Below are positions 1 through 8,893 of a stretch of DNA of 64,000 nt, piece after piece; position 1 is the first letter of the stretch; each line of letters begins with the position of its first letter. A model generated the notes under the pieces. The model was not told the origin of the DNA. It searched no databases and saw only the letters and a program-made list of their open reading frames with translations. The stretch is from Mycobacterium gordonae (lineage in GTDB: Bacteria; Actinomycetota; Actinomycetes; Mycobacteriales; Mycobacteriaceae): positions 744,001 to 808,000 of the forward strand of contig NZ_CP070973.1 in NCBI RefSeq assembly GCF_017086405.1. Reading direction: 5' to 3'. The position numbers and the translations under genes are program-made.

Positions 1-364
1 GATCGAGTGGTACGGCAACGGCACCTGGCCTTCGGGCACCACCGTGCACGCCAACCCGGACGGCACCGCGTTCGAAACCAACCCGATCGGTGTGGACGGC
101 GGGTGGCACAACTGGCGCGTCAAGTGGGACGTCACCGGCATGTATTTCTGGGTGGACTACGCCGACGGCGCGGCGCCCTATTTCTCGGTCCCGGCGACCG
201 GCATCGAGAACTTGGACGAGCCGTTCAAGGAGTGGCCGTTCAACGACCCGGACTACACGGTTTTCCCGGTCCTGAACCTGGCCGTCGGTGGCTCCGGCGG
301 CGGCGACCCGGCCGCCGGCACCTACCCGCAGGACATGCTCGTCGACTGGGTGCGCGTCTTTTAG
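1..364 (+). CDS. Glycoside hydrolase family 16 (endo-beta-1,3-glucanase-like), C-terminal part
   Basis: The reading frame is open from base 2 and ends with TAG at 362-364; the start lies left of the window. The visible 120 residues contain IEWYGNG near the edge, HNWRVKWD, and the ending DMLVDWVRVF, which is the usual last beta-strand of GH16 laminarinase-type lectin-fold hydrolases. Such enzymes cleave beta-1,3-glucans and are normally secreted. The catalytic E-x-D-x-x-E motif would lie upstream and cannot be checked. M. tuberculosis Rv0315 is the likely counterpart, which matters because Rv0320-dcd-udgA homologues appear at the other end of the window. Confidence 0.75.
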   Translation, partial: IEWYGNGTWPSGTTVHANPDGTAFETNPIGVDGGWHNWRVKWDVTGMYFWVDYADGAAPYFSVPATGIENLDEPFKEWPFNDPDYTVFPVLNLAVGGSGGGDPAAGTYPQDMLVDWVRVF

Positions 365-369
365 ACGCG

Positions 370-600
370 TTAGTTCGTCAGGTGTAGATACCAGAGGCCG
401 TCGTCGCCTTGGCGGCAGTCCCAGTGGGTGTACGCCCCGTCGTTGTGCGTGATCTCGACGTGCGGGCCGTCCGTCTGGCAGGCGGCCAGCGTCGCGTAAC
501 TGCCCTCTACCTGCACCTCGTCGGCGTTGGCCACCGCTACCGCGGTGGTGAACAACGCGGCGCCGGCGGCCAGAATCCCGGCAGCGAACGTGGTCTTCAT
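370..600 (-). CDS. Small exported protein, unknown function
   Basis: A 76-residue protein starting at the ATG at 598-600. An N-terminal signal peptide is clear: MKTT followed by a hydrophobic alanine-rich stretch to about residue 24, with a likely cleavage after AVANA. The mature part is about 50 residues with two cysteines (ATLAACQ and HWDCRQ) that could form a disulfide, and ends YLHLTN. The frame stays open further upstream to about 984, but that part has no signal features and overlaps the neighbouring gene, so the ATG before the signal peptide was chosen. It converges on the GH16 gene. Family not recognised. Confidence 0.6.
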   Translation of the reverse strand: MKTTFAAGILAAGAALFTTAVAVANADEVQVEGSYATLAACQTDGPHVEITHNDGAYTHWDCRQGDDGLWYLHLTN

Positions 601-695
601 CTCCGAGCCCCTTCCGACATCGTTAACTGACGGGTTGCCCAATTCGACGAAAAGCGAAACTGCAACCCCCTCGCATTCGAACGTATGGTCGAACA

Positions 696-1034
696 ATGGG
701 GCGGTTCGCGTCGATCGGGTACAACGGTCAACCGCTGCGCGGGCCCTTTCGGCCGGTGCGTCCCCCCGTCCCGGTGCTGGTTGATCTGACGGTGCTGTTT
801 CCGCGCGAGCCCCATCGCACCGGCCGCTATCAGCCGAACGGCCTGCAGCTGCACAAGGTGGTGGAGGGCCAGCTGAGCTGTTGGGGTCTGTGCGAGCAGG
901 GTGACTGGTGGGGGCTGGTGACCTATCCGGTGGAGTTCGGGGCCGGGCACAAGGCGGTGACGCACTGGGTGCCGGCCTGGACACTGCGCCGAAAAGGTGA
1001 GCGGCCGCAAGGTTCTGCCGGTGCCCCCCGATAG
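696..1034 (+). CDS. Conserved hypothetical protein, about 112 aa
   Basis: Open frame from ATG 696 to 1034. The product is rich in Trp, Gly and Pro, with LVDLTVLFPREPHRTGRY near residue 30 and LCEQGDWWGLVTYPV near residue 65. No signal peptide or membrane helix is seen. The style matches small conserved mycobacterial proteins of unknown role. Its last bases precede the ATG chosen for the PAP2/lipid kinase gene by about 10 bp, so the two are probably cotranscribed. Function not recognised. Confidence 0.55.
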   Translation: MGRFASIGYNGQPLRGPFRPVRPPVPVLVDLTVLFPREPHRTGRYQPNGLQLHKVVEGQLSCWGLCEQGDWWGLVTYPVEFGAGHKAVTHWVPAWTLRRKGERPQGSAGAPR

Positions 1035-1044
1035 GGTGGTGCCA

Positions 1045-2544
1045 ATGAACGAACGGCCCTTGCGACCGCTACGCAGCGTCAAACAGATCACCCGGGGATT
1101 GGGCGCGCTCGATCGCGAACTGTTCGAGGCGGTTGCCGAGAGCCCGACTCCGCTGCTCGACAAGGCGATGCCGCCGCTGACCCGGGCCGCCGACCACTCC
1201 AAGCTGTGGTTCGCCATCGCTGCGTTGTTGATTGCATCCGGCAAGCACTCCGCCCAGCGCGGCGCCACCCGCGGCCTGGTGTCACTGGGGGTCACCAGCC
1301 TGGTGACCAATCAGTTCGCCAAGCGCGTCCGTCGGCGGCCGCGTCCGCTCTACGATTCGGTGCCGCTGGTCCGGCGTGTCCGGCGCCGTCCGACCTCCAA
1401 TTCCCTGCCGTCCGGGCACTCCGCGAGCGCCGCCGCGTTCGCCGTTGGGGTCGGGCTGGAGAATCCGACAGTGGGCTTCGGGCTGGCGTTGCTGGCCGGC
1501 CTGGTTGGGTTGTCCCGGGTGGCGGTCGGCGCGCACTATCCCGGCGATGTCGTCATCGGCTTCGGCATCGGCTCCGGCATCGCCGTGCTGGGCAGCCGGC
1601 TGGTCCCGCCCATCGTCGAAACCGCCCTGCCGTCAACAGAACCGCTGCGTGCGGACGTCCCGGAACGGCCCGACGGCGCCGGCGTGGTCCTCGTCGTCAA
1701 CCCCGCGTCGGGAAGCGGCACCGGGGCCCGCGTCGCCGAGGAGGTTCGCGGCGAGTTGTCCGCAACGGAGATCGTCGAACTCGGTTCCGATGACGACCCG
1801 CTGCAGGTGCTGCGCGACGCCGCCGCCCGCGCCGAGGTACTCGCGGTCGGCGGGGGCGACGGCACCGTGGCAGCGGCCGCTTCGGTGGCCGCCGAGGCCG
1901 GAGTGCCGCTGGCGGTCTTTCCCGGCGGCACCTTCAACCATTTCGCCAAGGACATCGGCTGCGACTCGGTGGCCAAGACCATTGAAGCGATCCGGCGCGG
2001 CAGTGTGGCCTATGTCGACATGATGTGTCTGAACGAGAACCAGATTGTGGTCAACACGGCGAGCATCGGTGCTTACCCCACGTTCGTCCAGGAGCGGGAG
2101 AGACTCGAAAAGCGGATCGGCAAGCCGCTGGCCGGCACGTACGCGATGTTGCACACGCTGCGAAACGGCCAGCCGGTGCGCATCAGCTACGACAACAAGA
2201 CGCTGCTGACGTCACTGTTCTTCGTCGGCAATTCGCTTTATCTGCCAACAGGATTCGCGCCATCCCGGCGCACCCGCATGGACGACGGCCTGATCGATGT
2301 GCGCATCCTGGAAACCGGCCGCCGACTGGCCCGGACCAGAATCCTGACTGCGCTGGTATTGGGACGACTGGAACGCAGCCCCCTCTACCACGAGATGCAG
2401 GTGCCGGAGTTCACCTTCACCGCGGTCGACGGACCCACTCTCGTCGCCCACGACGGCGAGATCGGCGAGGAATACGACAAAGCCACGTTCACCTCGAAAT
2501 ATCGGGCCCTGCCGGTCTACCGTCCGCTTCCACTCATTCGGTGA
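1045..2544 (+). CDS. Bifunctional PAP2 phosphatase / diacylglycerol kinase-like protein
   Basis: About 499 residues. The N-terminal half (to about residue 200) is a membrane PAP2-type phosphatase with the split signature: KRVRRRPRP, then [13 protein letters not shown], then [13 protein letters not shown]. The C-terminal half (about 210-499) is a DAG-kinase-catalytic-type domain: [15 protein letters not shown], the nucleotide loop [13 protein letters not shown], then [14 protein letters not shown]. The fusion would dephosphorylate and rephosphorylate lipid or isoprenoid substrates at the inner membrane; the substrate cannot be read from sequence. A GTG 16 codons upstream (997) is also possible, but ATG 1045 avoids overlap with the upstream gene. 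Confidence 0.85.
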   Translation: MNERPLRPLRSVKQITRGLGALDRELFEAVAESPTPLLDKAMPPLTRAADHSKLWFAIAALLIASGKHSAQRGATRGLVSLGVTSLVTNQFAKRVRRRPRPLYDSVPLVRRVRRRPTSNSLPSGHSASAAAFAVGVGLENPTVGFGLALLAGLVGLSRVAVGAHYPGDVVIGFGIGSGIAVLGSRLVPPIVETALPSTEPLRADVPERPDGAGVVLVVNPASGSGTGARVAEEVRGELSATEIVELGSDDDPLQVLRDAAARAEVLAVGGGDGTVAAAASVAAEAGVPLAVFPGGTFNHFAKDIGCDSVAKTIEAIRRGSVAYVDMMCLNENQIVVNTASIGAYPTFVQERERLEKRIGKPLAGTYAMLHTLRNGQPVRISYDNKTLLTSLFFVGNSLYLPTGFAPSRRTRMDDGLIDVRILETGRRLARTRILTALVLGRLERSPLYHEMQVPEFTFTAVDGPTLVAHDGEIGEEYDKATFTSKYRALPVYRPLPLIR

Positions 2545-3916
2545 GATCGCGCACCCGGGCATAGCGGGCACGCACGCCTGGCGCGGCCGGCCCCGCATAA
2601 GTGCGCGCGCTCGGCGGTGACCAGGCGGGCGGCTCCGGTGACCCGCTGCACACCCACGCCGCCTGCCGTGCCGCGCCCAGTGCGACGTATTCGCCCTGGG
2701 TGGGCACCACCACGGGCGTTTCGAACACGGTCGGCGCGATCTGGCGCACCGCGCGGGACTGCGCGCCGCCACCGATCAGCAGGATCCGGCGCACCCGCAC
2801 GCCGTGCCTGGTGAGCTGGGCGAGCCCGTCGGCCAGTGCGCACAGCATGCCCTCCACCGCGGCCCTGGCCAGGTTGGCCGGTGCCGAGTTCGACACGCGG
2901 AGACCATGCAATGCGCCAGTAGTGTTGGGCCGGTTGGGTGTTCGCTCACCTTCCAGGTAGGGGACGAGCACCAGGCCCGCGCTTCCCGGCGGTGCCGACA
3001 GCGCCAGCCCGGACAGCTCGTCGTGGTCCACGCGCAGCATCGTCGCCGCCGCATCGAGCACCCGTGCGGCGTTGAGCGTGCATACCAGGGGAAGGTAGCG
3101 GCCGGTGCCATCGGCGAAGCCCGCCACGAACCCCTGTTCGTCGCGGACCGGGTCGGCGGTCACGGCACACACCACGCCCGAGGTTCCGATTGAGACCATC
3201 ACGTCGCCCTCGGTGGCACCCAGACCCAGTGCCGCGGCGGCATTGTCGCCCAGGCCGGACCCGAAAACCGTTGCGCCGCTGAGTGCCTCGGCGGGACCGA
3301 GCACTCGCGGCAGAATCGGACTGCGGCCGTGGAGTGCCAACTCGAGGAGGTCGAGGCGATACTGGTCGGTGCCCGCGTCGAAGTAACCAGTGCCGCTGGC
3401 ATCGCTGCGGTCGGTGGTCAGCGCCGCGACGTCGGCTTCGCCGCGCAGCCGCCAGGTCAGCCAGTCGTGCGGCAGGCAGACCGCCGCCGTGCGGTCCGCA
3501 TTCCCGGGTTCGTGGTCGGCCAGCCAGCGCAGTTTGGCGGCGGTGACCGCGGCCAACGGCACCACCCCGACGGCGCGCGCCCATTCCTGCGGTCCGCCCA
3601 ACTCGTCCACCAAGGAGCCGGCCGCGCCGGCCGAGCGCAGGTCGTTCCACAGCAGCGCGGGACGCACCACTGCGCCGGCCGAGTCGAGGCACACCATGCC
3701 GTGCTGTTGGGCGCCGATGGCTACGGCGGCCACGTCGGCGATACCGCCTGCCGCCGCGATGGCCTGCCGGGCTGCCGATTCCCATGCGGCCGGGTCGATT
3801 TCAGTGCCGTCGGGGTGCGCGGCCCGACCCTGCCGGAGCACCGCACCGGTCTCGGCGTCGCACACCAGCACCTTGCAGGACTGCGTCGAGCAGTCAATTC
3901 CGGCGACCAGGGTCAC
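2534..3916 (-). CDS. xylB: Xylulokinase (FGGY sugar kinase)
   Basis: 460 residues. FGGY kinase fold: phosphate-binding [13 protein letters not shown] at the N-terminus, [10 protein letters not shown] for sugar binding, VSIGTSGVV near residue 250 and [13 protein letters not shown] near residue 395. It phosphorylates D-xylulose to xylulose-5-phosphate, which enters the pentose phosphate pathway. The start is GTG at 3914-3916, overlapping the stop of the upstream polyol dehydrogenase by four bases (GTGA), so translation is probably coupled. The frame continues to 4462 upstream but only in antisense-free overlap with the dehydrogenase. Last gene of the AraC-dehydrogenase-kinase operon. Its 3' end overlaps that of the PAP2/lipid-kinase gene by 11 bp, tail to tail. 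Confidence 0.88.
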   Translation of the reverse strand: MTLVAGIDCSTQSCKVLVCDAETGAVLRQGRAAHPDGTEIDPAAWESAARQAIAAAGGIADVAAVAIGAQQHGMVCLDSAGAVVRPALLWNDLRSAGAAGSLVDELGGPQEWARAVGVVPLAAVTAAKLRWLADHEPGNADRTAAVCLPHDWLTWRLRGEADVAALTTDRSDASGTGYFDAGTDQYRLDLLELALHGRSPILPRVLGPAEALSGATVFGSGLGDNAAAALGLGATEGDVMVSIGTSGVVCAVTADPVRDEQGFVAGFADGTGRYLPLVCTLNAARVLDAAATMLRVDHDELSGLALSAPPGSAGLVLVPYLEGERTPNRPNTTGALHGLRVSNSAPANLARAAVEGMLCALADGLAQLTRHGVRVRRILLIGGGAQSRAVRQIAPTVFETPVVVPTQGEYVALGAARQAAWVCSGSPEPPAWSPPSARTYAGPAAPGVRARYARVRDLTE

Positions 3917-5307
3917 GGCCGCAGCAGGCTCTCGACCGTCGCGCGGGCGCCGTGGCGGTGCAACGAGTCCAGCGTCCACAGGTAGGGTTCGACGAAGCGG
4001 GGCTCCTCGATCAGGTTGCCGAAGATCGACCGGTTGGTCAGGAACGCCGACCCGTGGGTGCGCTGCGAGCGGGCGATCGGGATCAGGCTGTCCGCCTGCG
4101 GATCTACCACGTCGATCGGGCGCCCCTCTTCGTCGATGCCCTCGGCGTACCGTGCCCAGCTGGCGACGATGGCGGCGGAGTACCGGACCGGGCCGCCCGA
4201 GCGCAGGTTGTCGCGCACCACCGGGAGCAACCACTTGGGGATGCGGTCCGAGGATTCGGCGCAGAGCCGGGCCACCGTGTCGCGGATGTGGGCATTGGCG
4301 AAACGGGGGAGCAGTCCGTCTTTGAACTCCTGCAACCCGGGCACCGGTGTCAGCGTCGGCGTCGCCTCGGAATCCATGTAGCACCAGAGCAGTTCGGCGA
4401 ACAGTGGATCCCGCGCCGCGTCGTGCACCAGTCGGTAGCCGGCCAGGTAGGCGAAGTAACACAGCCCCTGGTGACTGGCGTTGAGCAACCGCAGCTTCAT
4501 CGCTTCGTACGGCGACACGTCATCGGTGAAGGTCACACCCGCCCGGTCCAACGGCGGCCGCCCGTCAGCGAAATCGTCCTCGACGGCCCACATGGCGAAC
4601 GGCTCGGTGATCACCGGCCAGGCGTCCTCCACGCCGAATTCGGCTGTCAGACTTTCGAGCACATCGGGCGTGGTGGCCGGCGTGATGCGATCGACCATCG
4701 AGTTCGGGAACCTGGTGTTCTCGTCCATCCATTGCGCCAGTGCGGAATTGGATTCCTCGGCGTAGGCGGTGAAGGCATGCCGCGCGATGCGTCCGTTGCC
4801 GGCGATGTTGTCGCAGGACAGGATTGTCGGGGATTTCAAGCCGCGGAGGCGCCGCCGGTTCAGCGCCTCGGTGACCAGTGCGAAGACCTCGCTCAAGGGT
4901 TCGTTGTAACCACCCTCGGTGATCGTCAGGGTGATCATCCGGACCGAGCGATCGGCGAGCAGCTCGATCACCGAGTCGGGGTCGTCAGGCGCATAGCGGA
5001 AGTCGACAATCGAGCCGATGACTCGGGGCTCCCGGGTGCCGTCGGGGTGGGCCACGGTCAGGGTGTACAGGTGATCCTGATCGCGCAGCGCGTCGCGCAT
5101 ACGGCGGTCACGGGGCAGCACCCCTACACCGCAGATCCCCCACCTCCGGGCGATCCCCTGGCTGAGCAGTCGGTCGACGTACATGGCCTGGTGCGCGCGG
5201 TGAAAGCCGCCGACGCCGAAATGCACAATGCCGGTCTTGATTCGGCTGCGATCGTAGTCGGGCGTGGGTATCTGCAGGCTGTGCAGGTTGCGGGCGTTGA
5301 GTTTCAT
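3913..5307 (-). CDS. Mannitol/arabitol-type polyol dehydrogenase (long-chain)
   Basis: 464 residues, the normal length for polyol-specific long-chain dehydrogenases. The N-terminal nucleotide-binding segment reads [17 protein letters not shown]; the catalytic signature [10 protein letters not shown] supplies the Lys, Asn and His of the family. It oxidises a hexitol or pentitol (mannitol, D-arabitol) to the ketose with NAD. Because a xylulokinase follows directly, D-arabitol to D-xylulose is the attractive pathway, but substrate is inferred from context only. The ATG at 5305-5307 overlaps the AraC stop (ATGA), and the protein start [11 protein letters not shown] matches the family better than the upstream extension. 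Confidence 0.85.
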   Translation of the reverse strand: MKLNARNLHSLQIPTPDYDRSRIKTGIVHFGVGGFHRAHQAMYVDRLLSQGIARRWGICGVGVLPRDRRMRDALRDQDHLYTLTVAHPDGTREPRVIGSIVDFRYAPDDPDSVIELLADRSVRMITLTITEGGYNEPLSEVFALVTEALNRRRLRGLKSPTILSCDNIAGNGRIARHAFTAYAEESNSALAQWMDENTRFPNSMVDRITPATTPDVLESLTAEFGVEDAWPVITEPFAMWAVEDDFADGRPPLDRAGVTFTDDVSPYEAMKLRLLNASHQGLCYFAYLAGYRLVHDAARDPLFAELLWCYMDSEATPTLTPVPGLQEFKDGLLPRFANAHIRDTVARLCAESSDRIPKWLLPVVRDNLRSGGPVRYSAAIVASWARYAEGIDEEGRPIDVVDPQADSLIPIARSQRTHGSAFLTNRSIFGNLIEEPRFVEPYLWTLDSLHRHGARATVESLLRP

Positions 5308-6131
5308 GCCGGCAGCTCGCTGCCGTGCCGGCGGTAGGCCGACGGGGGCCTGCCCCACGCACCTCGGAACGCGCGGGTGAACGAGCTGGCGCTGTCGAAG
5401 CCCACCCTGGTGGCAACCTGCAGCACGCTCAACTCCGAGTCGGCGAGCAGTGCGGCCCGCATCAGGCGGGCTTGCTGCGTGTAATCACGCCAGGTCATCT
5501 GCAACTCACGGTGACACAGTCGTCGCAACGACCGTGGCGACATGCCTGCGACGGCGGCGGCATCGTCAATGGTGATGCCGGCCAATGAATTACGCGTATG
5601 TTCTAGTGCCGCGGCGAGTTGCGGATGAGTGGTCGTCGGCAGGCTGAACGGATGCTGGGATCCCAGCAATTCGCCGAGCAGCTCGGCGAAGCAGCGAAAG
5701 TACGCGTCGGACACCGCGTCGGACCCGTCCCGGTCGATCGGCCACCGGCATGCGTAGATGATCATCTGCCGGATCAGTGGCGAGACCATCACGATCCCCG
5801 CGCCTGGCCGGGCCGGCCGCAGGTGAACGGGGTGCAGAAATATCGACACCGACCTCACTGGGGTATCGATCGTGCTGATGTGTCCCAGTCCGGCCGGAAT
5901 CCAGGCGGCCTGCCGCTCGGACAGCACGTAGGCACCGGCATCGGTCTCCACTTCCAGAACGCCCTGAACGACGTACTCCAGCTGGTGCAGGTCGTGTGCG
6001 TGGCGCGGCGTGGTTACCCGCTGCCCTTCGTAGACAAACGCCCCGGCCGTGCAGGTGCCGCCCTGGCGCATGTCGACCGGAGTCGAGGTGTCCGCGCAGG
6101 ACAAGACCATGGCCGTTTGTGAGAAAGTCAT
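5304..6131 (-). CDS. AraC-family transcriptional regulator
   Basis: 275 residues. An N-terminal cupin-like sensor (HAHDLHQLEYVVQG near residue 45) is followed by a C-terminal double helix-turn-helix: LAGITIDDAAAVAGMSPRSL and then VLQVATRVGFDSASSFTRAF, ending with RPPSAYRR. It is the first gene of an overlapping operon with the polyol dehydrogenase and xylulokinase, so it probably responds to the polyol and controls its own operon. It is divergent from the methyltransferase gene with very little intergenic space, so the operator should lie within about 30 bp around 6120-6160. Confidence 0.88.
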   Translation of the reverse strand: MTFSQTAMVLSCADTSTPVDMRQGGTCTAGAFVYEGQRVTTPRHAHDLHQLEYVVQGVLEVETDAGAYVLSERQAAWIPAGLGHISTIDTPVRSVSIFLHPVHLRPARPGAGIVMVSPLIRQMIIYACRWPIDRDGSDAVSDAYFRCFAELLGELLGSQHPFSLPTTTHPQLAAALEHTRNSLAGITIDDAAAVAGMSPRSLRRLCHRELQMTWRDYTQQARLMRAALLADSELSVLQVATRVGFDSASSFTRAFRGAWGRPPSAYRRHGSELPA

Positions 6132-6158
6132 GACCCTCCGATGGTACGACTGAGTGTC

Positions 6159-6839
6159 ATGTCAGTGCAGGCGTTTACACCCGCCGCGGGTGACCCGAAG
6201 TGCAGCAAGTATTACGACACCGTCATCGCGCTGTTGACCCGCGAGGGCCGGTGGCGTTGGGCCACCATCGCCCAGCTCGAATTGCGGCCGGGCGCCACCG
6301 TTGTCGATATCGGTTGTGGCACAGCTTCATTGGCGATGCGAATGAAACAGCACCAGCCGCTCACCCGGGTGATCGGGGTGGATCCCGACCCGCAGGTGCT
6401 GGACATCGCAGCCGCCAAGACGCGCCGGGCCGGGGTCCAGATCGAGTTCGTGCAGGGTATGGGCGACCGGGCGGTCGAACTGACCAGACCTGGGATCGCC
6501 GACAAGGTGGTGTCCAGCCTGGTGCTGCACCAGTGCCCGGTGCCGATGAAGGAGGCGATCATCGCCAATATGTTCGCGCTCCTGCGCCCGGGCGGCGAAC
6601 TCGTGATCGCCGACTTCGGTCTGCAGCGCGACGCCCTGATGCGCCTGGGATTCCGCATCGTCCAGTTTGCCGACGGCAAACGGGACACCCAGCCCAACGC
6701 GGATGGAATCCTGCCCGGGCTGATCGCAAAGGCCGGGTTTGTCGGTGTCGCCAAAGTATCGGTGATCAGAACCGTTTCGGGATCCATCTCCGTGTATCGG
6801 GCGACACGGCCGGTTCCCGCGAACCGGCCGAGCCGATAA
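6159..6839 (+). CDS. SAM-dependent methyltransferase (class I)
   Basis: About 226 residues. Rossmann motif I is VVDIGCGTASLAMRM near residue 48 and motif II-like VIGVDPDPQVLDIA follows; the later RPGGELVIADFGLQ matches motif III of UbiE-like enzymes. Substrate unknown. ATG 6141 gives six more residues, but its 5' end nearly abuts the divergent AraC start at 6131, so ATG 6159 was preferred. The stop is ten bases from the lipoprotein start, so the two may be one transcript. Confidence 0.75.
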   Translation: MSVQAFTPAAGDPKCSKYYDTVIALLTREGRWRWATIAQLELRPGATVVDIGCGTASLAMRMKQHQPLTRVIGVDPDPQVLDIAAAKTRRAGVQIEFVQGMGDRAVELTRPGIADKVVSSLVLHQCPVPMKEAIIANMFALLRPGGELVIADFGLQRDALMRLGFRIVQFADGKRDTQPNADGILPGLIAKAGFVGVAKVSVIRTVSGSISVYRATRPVPANRPSR

Positions 6840-6848
6840 TGTTGGACG

Positions 6849-7928
6849 ATGTACCTCGGGGGGCCGGCGAAGGCGCTGGCGATTACGTGTTCGGCGGTGA
6901 TGCTGCTAGCCGGTTGCCACTCGAAACCACCCACGTCGAGTTCGGACGCGCCGCCGGGTGTCCGTCCCGCACCTCAGAGCGCGCCGGTGGCCGCCGGGGT
7001 GCTGTTCACCACGGCCGTGCCGTGGAACGTCGACGTCTCCGGCGCCGCAAAGTCAAACCGTTCGGACGCGATCATCCATGCGCTCAGGGCCGCCGGCGGC
7101 TGGGGGACCGGAGGTTTGCAGGCTGACTTCTCCATTTCAGTGTTCTTCGCGGACGGTGGCTCCCGCCGGATGCAGGTTGTCGGCACCGACGAATACTGCA
7201 ACGACGGTCCGGACTGCGACTCGGTACCCGCCGAGATGCCGGTGCCGGCGAACGCTTACTTCGAGGGTTCGTCCAATCTCACCTGCGATACCACCGGTGC
7301 CACCCCGGGCCAGGAAGATTGTCACCTGCTCGTGGTCGATCGAGGCCGGCACCAGCTCTACGAGATCTACCACGGCGGCCAGTCTGGTGAAGATCTCACT
7401 GCGCAAGGGTTTTTCACGTGGGATCTGGCCAAGCAGTACCCCGACACCTTGCGCGGAGACCAATGCACCAGCGCGGATGCGGCCGGTTTCCCGATTGCCG
7501 CCATGACACCCACCGCCGACGAAGTCGCTTCTGGTGCAATCAATCACGCGATTCGGTTCATCCTCCCCAACGATCGGATGAAGGCCGGCGTCTATGTCCG
7601 ACCGGCAACGCATGCTGGCGGGCCGGCCAGCACGGACCCGAATGCGCCGCCGTACGGCGTGCGGTTCCGGCTGCGCGCCGACTTCGACGACTCGCGCTTC
7701 TCCAAATCCGAGCGGGTGGTCATCGCCGCCCTGAAGAAGTACGGAATGCTGCTCGCCGACGGCGGTCAGGTGCCACTCACCTTTGCCGACGACCGGACGA
7801 GCGGCAAGAAGTGGTCCGAATTAGGTATCACCGCACAATCATTCAACGGGATCGGCGTCGAGGAGTTCGAAGTCGTCAACCTCGGCGACGAGGTCAAGCT
7901 CACCTACGATTGCGTCCGCAACGAGTGA
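6849..7928 (+). CDS. Putative lipoprotein, unknown function
   Basis: 359 residues. The N-terminus has a hydrophobic helix ending in a lipobox, VMLLAGCHS, with the lipidated Cys at residue 23, so the protein should be anchored to the outer face of the membrane. The mature domain has six more cysteines, two of them in EYCNDGPDCDS, and no motif I recognise. Convergent with the mycolic acid synthase gene: the stop codons are only about ten bases apart. Confidence 0.7.
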   Translation: MYLGGPAKALAITCSAVMLLAGCHSKPPTSSSDAPPGVRPAPQSAPVAAGVLFTTAVPWNVDVSGAAKSNRSDAIIHALRAAGGWGTGGLQADFSISVFFADGGSRRMQVVGTDEYCNDGPDCDSVPAEMPVPANAYFEGSSNLTCDTTGATPGQEDCHLLVVDRGRHQLYEIYHGGQSGEDLTAQGFFTWDLAKQYPDTLRGDQCTSADAAGFPIAAMTPTADEVASGAINHAIRFILPNDRMKAGVYVRPATHAGGPASTDPNAPPYGVRFRLRADFDDSRFSKSERVVIAALKKYGMLLADGGQVPLTFADDRTSGKKWSELGITAQSFNGIGVEEFEVVNLGDEVKLTYDCVRNE

Positions 7929-7936
7929 CGGTGAAG

Positions 7937-8821
7937 CTAGGCCTTGGCAAGGGTGAACTGCGCGACGTCGGTGTAGCCCTCGCGGAACAGGTCGGCACAA
8001 CCGGTCAGATACTTCATGTAGCGGTCGTAAACCTCTTGCGACTGAGCGGCGATCGCCTGCTCGCGGTTGGCTTCCAACGCGGCGGCCCAAATGTCGAGGG
8101 TGCGCGCATAGTGTGGGCGTAGCTGCTGAATCCGGTTGAGCGAGAAGCCGGCGCGTTCCGCGTGCTCTGTGACGGCCTTGGCGGGTGGGAGATCTCCGCC
8201 GGGGAAGATCTCGTCCATGATGAACTTCATGAACCGCAACTTGGTCATGGTGATGGGCAGCCCGCGCTCGGCGAATTCTTCCTCGCTGGGCTGGATGATG
8301 GTGTGCAGCAACATGACACCGTCGGCAGGCAGAGCCTCGTAGGCCATGGTGAAGAAGTCGGGGTAGCGGTCGCGTCCGAAGTGCTCGAAGGCGCCGATGG
8401 ATACGATCCGGTCCACCTTCTCGTCGAACTGTTCCCAGCCCTGCAGCAGAACCCGTTTGCTTCGCGGGCTGGGATGTTCGTCGAGCCGTCGCTGGGTATG
8501 CGCCTGCTGGTTGCGGCTCAACGTCAAACCGACCACGTTCACGTCGTACTGCTCGAGCGCCCGGACGATCGTGGTGCCCCAGCCGCATCCGATGTCGAGC
8601 AGCGTCATGCCCGGCTGCAGTCCGAGCTTGCCGAGCGAGAGGTCGACCTTGGCGATCTGCGCCTCTTCCAGCGACATGTCCTCGCGCTCGAAATACGCGC
8701 AACTGTAGGTCCGGGTGGGGTCGAGAAAGATTTTGAAGAACTCGTCAGAGAGGTCGTAGTGCGCTTGGACGTCGTCGAAATACGGCTCTAAAGTTTCGGA
8801 TTCATTCTGGTCCCCGGGCAT
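7937..8821 (-). CDS. Cyclopropane/methoxy mycolic acid synthase family methyltransferase
   Basis: 294 residues, the usual length of CmaA/MmaA/PcaA enzymes. Diagnostic segments: HYDLSDEFFKIFLDPTRTYS, SCAYFEREDMSLEEAQIAK, SAM-binding LLDIGCGWGTTIVRAL, and GAFEHFG carrying the active-site Glu. It modifies double bonds of meromycolate chains using SAM. Overall reading is closest to PcaA/MmaA-type members, but the exact modification (cis-cyclopropane, hydroxy or other) cannot be decided from sequence alone. It follows the FHA-MMPL gene on the same strand, 72 bp downstream. Confidence 0.9.
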   Translation of the reverse strand: MPGDQNESETLEPYFDDVQAHYDLSDEFFKIFLDPTRTYSCAYFEREDMSLEEAQIAKVDLSLGKLGLQPGMTLLDIGCGWGTTIVRALEQYDVNVVGLTLSRNQQAHTQRRLDEHPSPRSKRVLLQGWEQFDEKVDRIVSIGAFEHFGRDRYPDFFTMAYEALPADGVMLLHTIIQPSEEEFAERGLPITMTKLRFMKFIMDEIFPGGDLPPAKAVTEHAERAGFSLNRIQQLRPHYARTLDIWAAALEANREQAIAAQSQEVYDRYMKYLTGCADLFREGYTDVAQFTLAKA

Positions 8822-8893
8822 GCCTGCTACTTCCCACTCGACTCCTGTCGAGCGTACCGTCGCGAGATCGCAGCCCGATTGACGTAATCCACC

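Noticed and set aside
3917..4462. N-terminal extension of xylulokinase
   Set aside because: It would lie inside the dehydrogenase coding region and adds low-complexity Arg-rich sequence; GTG 3916 fits the kinase start.
3784..5337. A 517-codon plus-strand frame opposite the polyol dehydrogenase
   Set aside because: No motifs or ribosome site; the minus-strand genes have clear catalytic signatures and operon overlaps.
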